From Oxytricha trifallax (Eukaryota; Ciliophora; Spirotrichea; Sporadotrichida; Oxytrichidae): a stretch of DNA of 64,000 nt. The stretch is taken from contig ARYC01017957.1 in the NCBI GenBank assembly GCA_000711775.1, positions 1 through 64,000 of the forward strand, in the 5' to 3' direction. Numbering within the stretch: the stretch's first letter is position 1; every line of letters begins with the position of its first letter. A program made the position numbers and the translations under genes. The notes under the pieces were generated by a model. It had not been told where the DNA came from and made no database searches. It saw only the letters and a program-made list of their open reading frames with translations. This document shows, piece by piece, positions 60,150 to 64,000 of this stretch.

Positions 60150-60985
60150 GCCTTTGCAAATTTTTTGATTTAGGGATAGTAATGATGATGATATTGAAAA
60201 TACAAGCTTTCTACTGTAAGCAAGATTAGTCCGCTTTCCACTAAAGTCTTCGCAAATTCTTCGCCAATCGAGAAGAGACATTTGCGATTTCCCATTAGAA
60301 TATTTAGACTTTCTTTGACAGTTAACTGTTATCAAGAAGATCTGCTAGTAACTCTTGGAGCAGCTTCATTACTGATCAAGTTGACGCTGGCATCTCAACG
60401 AATATCACCACTATCCACACTGGCACTTAAGAGCTTCTATAAGACTACCTCGCCCCCAAAAGTAGCAGACTCTTATGCAAGATTAGAGATGCTTATTCTC
60501 GTTTGGGCGGCTAATATACATATGCCTTCTATCAATACTACAGCTACTTCCCATGTGATTTCAATTCAGGTTTAAGAATGCCCATCTCCGATTTCTTGCA
60601 ACAACATCGCAGCATTCACAACTAAACCATTCACATTTTGCAAATACCAAAATTCCTGTTAGGTTTAAGATACAGCCAACCATTGGAATGACAGAGAAGG
60701 GCTATCATATTCTTGGTCCCTTCAAAGATGATTTAAGTTTATGGCAGCCATGCTATGAAGATGCTTGTAATGGAGCCACTGATTGAGAGGCACTGTCTCT
60801 ATGGTAGCTGGTTCAACCTTATACTGCGTGCTGCTGGGACCCCACAAGCCTTAAGGGCTGGCTGGCTTCTGCACTTAGAATGTCATGGTGGCTCTTCTAT
60901 ATATCATTACTGGGGCCTTTTTTTATCTTGGTAATGGGGTTTTCATCTTTTACAGTCAGAAATAAAACTTAACTCTTATTAATCA
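60150..60985. other. Less AT-rich region, coding-like in mixed frames
   Basis: About 830 bp stand out by base composition. Plus-strand frames include KIPVRFKIQPTIGMTEKGYH, then ILGPFKDDLSLWQPCYEDAC, then a hydrophobic frame GTVSMVAGSTLYCVLLGPHK with ALLYIITGAFFYLGNG, ending at TGA or AT-rich sequence by 60,985; a minus frame includes VVNAAMLLQEIGDG. No single frame spans the region. It may be one or more macronucleus-destined segments of a cysteine-containing membrane protein, or a pseudogene. Frames at 59,899, 60,144 and 60,282 are not supported individually. Confidence 0.35.
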
Positions 60986-61049
60986 TTATTAAAAGTCTTT
61001 ATTTATACAGTCATTAAAATTTGATAGTTTTCAATTAATGTATGGAGGC

Positions 61050-61051
<2 letters not shown>

Positions 61052-61082
<31 letters not shown>
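61052..61082. repeat. (TA)n microsatellite
   Basis: About 15 uninterrupted TA units. Confidence 0.95.
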
Positions 61083-61086
<4 letters not shown>

Positions 61087-64000
61087 TGCTGTATACATAT
61101 GTAATTAAAATTAAAGCTACCGAATTTCTATATTAATAAATCACTATTTAAATTTTAAATTAATTTAAACGACCACCTTATTCAAATTCAATTTCCACTT
61201 TTATTTTGTTGAATATCCTCATGAATTATTTTATTAAAATTTTTATATAAAATTTGTGATTTATTTTAGAAAAAGATTTACCCCAGTAAAATATAGATTT
61301 AGAGAGGTATAGTTTCAATTATAATACCCAAAACTTTAATACTGCTAGATGAAGTTACACAAAAAGTAATTAAGTAATTGATGAGGAAGTTTAAATTAAT
61401 ATAGAATTTAAAGATTTTATTTTAGTGTAATAAACTTCACTCGCTAGCGGAAAAAATTATATTGAATCTTATACTTCTAAAACCTGATATTTCAAATGGC
61501 AGCTACCAATTCAAATGCTAGAGATTAAAATCAGATCTTAAGATTGTAATTCTAGCTTATATTTAATTATAAACATTTTTAATATTTCATATCTGTAATT
61601 TAACTTGGATCAACGTTACTTGATTTAATCACATGTATCAAACTGTCTTTATTAGTAGACTATAAATTATAAAAGTAAAACAAATTATGTGTAAACTAGC
61701 TTTATCTTTCAAATAAAATTTACCTCAAAGTAATTTAAAGAAGCTGAGAAGAATCAAATATATTTAGAGTATAATTTTTATATTAGAAAATCTACCCAAA
61801 TTTCTGATCCATTTAAAATTAAGAATCTTTAATTGAAGTTCAAGTAACTCCCTGAATCATTAAAAATCTATTATTCATTTACATTGAAAGAATTTTTAAA
61901 AGCAAAATGTATGCCCATCGTTGCAGAATCTTTATTATAATAATAGTACATATTATCTTTTAGATTATTTTGCAATGCTTGATTTCATTTGCGATTAAGT
62001 TATTAGAGAACATTATATTAAACACTGAAGAAATGATTGATAATGTGAAAGAATCTATGTAACTAGTACTAAACTGCTTATTGAATCCAAGTTTATTTAT
62101 TATAAATTACGAAATTATTATAATAAATTAATTTATCCATAAAATACCATATTATTAGTTATTTTTACATTTTATGGTAAGCTACAACCTTAATAGGAAG
62201 TGAACATGAATCATCTGTGATTTGTGAATTTAATTAAACATTTAAATCATAAAATTTTATTATTTTACTGAGTTACATACTGGTGAGTGGAATTTATCTT
62301 CTTTTGAAATTAATAAGCCGTACTTTTTGGTGTTAGTATCATAGTTTTAATTAGATATCTTAAATAATGACAATAATTTACACAATCATTTATATCTATT
62401 GCATCGAATTTATTTCTTTATTATGAATCAAGGATGATATTTTATAGATCCAATTCAAAAATCTTACAATATATTGATTCTCCAATTATCGCATTTTATT
62501 AATTAAAATAGAACAAAATCATTAACTTTTTGTTTTCAATCAAGTCTTAACGTAATCTTCTAAAGTTTATAATTTGTTCTAATAATTTTCAGAGATAAAA
62601 AGTTCCACTTCTATGAATTTAACAAAGTTTGAAAATGTTTTATCTTTGTATATTAAGATAATTTTTATAATCCTAAGTCTAAATTAATTGCTTCAGAATA
62701 TGTGATAGAACCATTTAAATAATCGGCAGCATTGTTATTTTAAATTTCAACATTATCAATTTAAAGCTTTAGCTTTTCTATATAGAACACACTTCTAGAT
62801 GATTTAAATGAATTCGAATTTGAGAAGGGTAATTGAGAAGGAGAAGTATCATTAGTTTTTTATAAATCAAGAATGTGTCTAATTTTGGAAAAAAACAAAG
62901 CAAAAACTAGCCCAATTAAAGCTAACATTATTTCTGTCAAAATTTATATATCCACTCTAGTTTAATTAAGATAACGATCATATATAAAATTTATATAATC
63001 AAAGTAATTTTATTTTACAAATTATTTATTTATTGGCATCAAGAAATTACATTTTTAATATTGAATAAGGTACCTTTATAATGGTAATGAAATCGGGGCA
63101 ATTTAATGATGCTTATAGTTTGCTCAATGGTTGAACACTTTACAATTGAGTATGAAAACATTTAGTCTAAACTATAATTTAAAGATTAAACTATTGATGA
63201 TATATATTATTTTATTTATGCTTTGGAATCTTACAGATTGAATTTCTATTAAGTGTAAAAAGTACCTGAATAAGATAAATTGGCATAATAAATTGCTGAG
63301 TTTATAAGTTTAAGGGAAAATTTTTAATATTAAGAGAAGATTAACTCACTTTTGAAGTTCATTTTTTGTATTAGAGCAAGTTGTTGTTACAATAAATATT
63401 TCTATTGAAACCTTGATTTCTTTTTTTGTTATTATTTACAAAAAATAAAATATATTTTTTTGAAAAAAAATATTTTAGAATGAAGATGTATGGTATTATA
63501 AAATTATCATTTTCATAAATAATAATACATCTATTCATAGCTAAGTTATCTAAAAAACTTGTACCTAAAAATTTGCTAATAAATTTCACAAAATATTATT
63601 CCTCCTATTAGATCAATATTTAGCTTAAATAGATTAACTTAGAATATTGTTTTTGTTTGTTAAGTTCAAAGTGAAAATTCTGATTAGCAACATTTAATAT
63701 GAAGTTGTTAATAAATATTTGTTTATACGACTGATCCAAAAATATATCGAAAGATGAATCTGGCTAAGAATTATAGAGCTAATTGACAATTAAATGATAA
63801 TTGCTTAGGAAATTTTCCGAATTCTGTCATTTTTTCTTTACAACTTTTACCCACTTATTAGCAATTTTATTTATAGAGCCTTATATAAATAAACCCCCTT
63901 AAAATTACTATGATGATTAAAATTTCTACTTGTAATAAATAACATTACAAATAATTAAAACTATGCTGATAAACTAAAATAATTCATCCCTGCAGAGAAC
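61083..64000. other. AT-rich interval to window end
   Basis: No transposon termini, palindromes, RNA genes or convincing frames recognised. Confidence 0.6.

Noticed and set aside
60340..60620. Minus-strand chaperonin (CCT) fragment
   Set aside because: VVNAAMLLQEIGDG recalls CCT subunits, but adjoining sequence does not fit and the plus strand is at least as protein-like.

Overview
The window looks like germline (micronuclear) DNA of a spirotrich ciliate of the Oxytricha/Stylonychia group. It is very AT-rich. It holds four telomere-bearing elements (TBEs) that end in C4A4C4-type inverted repeats and are flanked by ATT duplications. Long protein-like frames appear only when TAA and TAG are read as glutamine and TGA is the sole stop, so conventional standard-code frames in this window are mostly fragments or antisense shadows. 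With one stop codon in DNA this AT-rich, chance frames of 60-150 codons are expected. I call a coding region only where motifs, homologous copies within the window, or splice structure add support, and I state where they do not.

Layout. 1-3,900: a short spliced coding segment, a fold-back element (FB2), and a decayed minus-strand retroposon-like element (family 'Hp'). 3,877-7,137: TBE copy 1, whose transposase carries a 5'-truncated retroposon (family 'Sn') with an 8-bp target duplication. 7,140-17,490: AT-rich DNA with a SINE-like element ending in a hairpin and (ATT)n, a 415-bp palindrome (FB1), a second Sn copy and a decayed coiled-coil gene. 17,495-22,046: TBE copy 2, nearly complete, with transposase, 22-kD protein and zinc-finger/kinase protein, itself carrying an FB1 palindrome and a small TA-flanked element. 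22,500-25,620: a second, different DDE transposase gene facing an MT-A70 adenine methyltransferase-like gene with an N-terminal zinc finger and coiled coil. This is the most unusual pair in the window. 25,760-26,650: an Sn copy split by a TA-flanked 638-bp insertion. 27,268-29,353 and 33,912-36,003: TBE copies 3 and 4, both 2.09 kb with the same internal deletion. 36,060-37,600: Hp copy 2. 40,800-43,840: a possible membrane-protein exon and a full-length Sn insertion with a 13-bp target duplication. 47,346-47,578: a compact 63-residue gene with a 41-bp intron. 51,000-53,960: an inverted duplication of a gene 3' end surrounding Hp copy 3. 54,054: a third FB1 palindrome. 58,709-59,804: a 1.1-kb near-perfect palindrome (FB2) with the same small frame in both arms. 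60,150-60,980: a less AT-rich stretch that may be coding. The rest is AT-rich DNA in which I recognise nothing.

How the parts relate. The TBEs, FB palindromes and Sn/Hp retroposons insert into one another, which gives a relative insertion order. Hp, Sn and the SINE-like element have 3' hairpins and (TAA/TTA)n-like tails, and some show target duplications. That fits target-primed reverse transcription by a LINE partner; no reverse transcriptase is recognisable in this window. Scattered less AT-rich frames with splice sites may be macronucleus-destined segments, but I cannot prove pointers or scrambling from one window.
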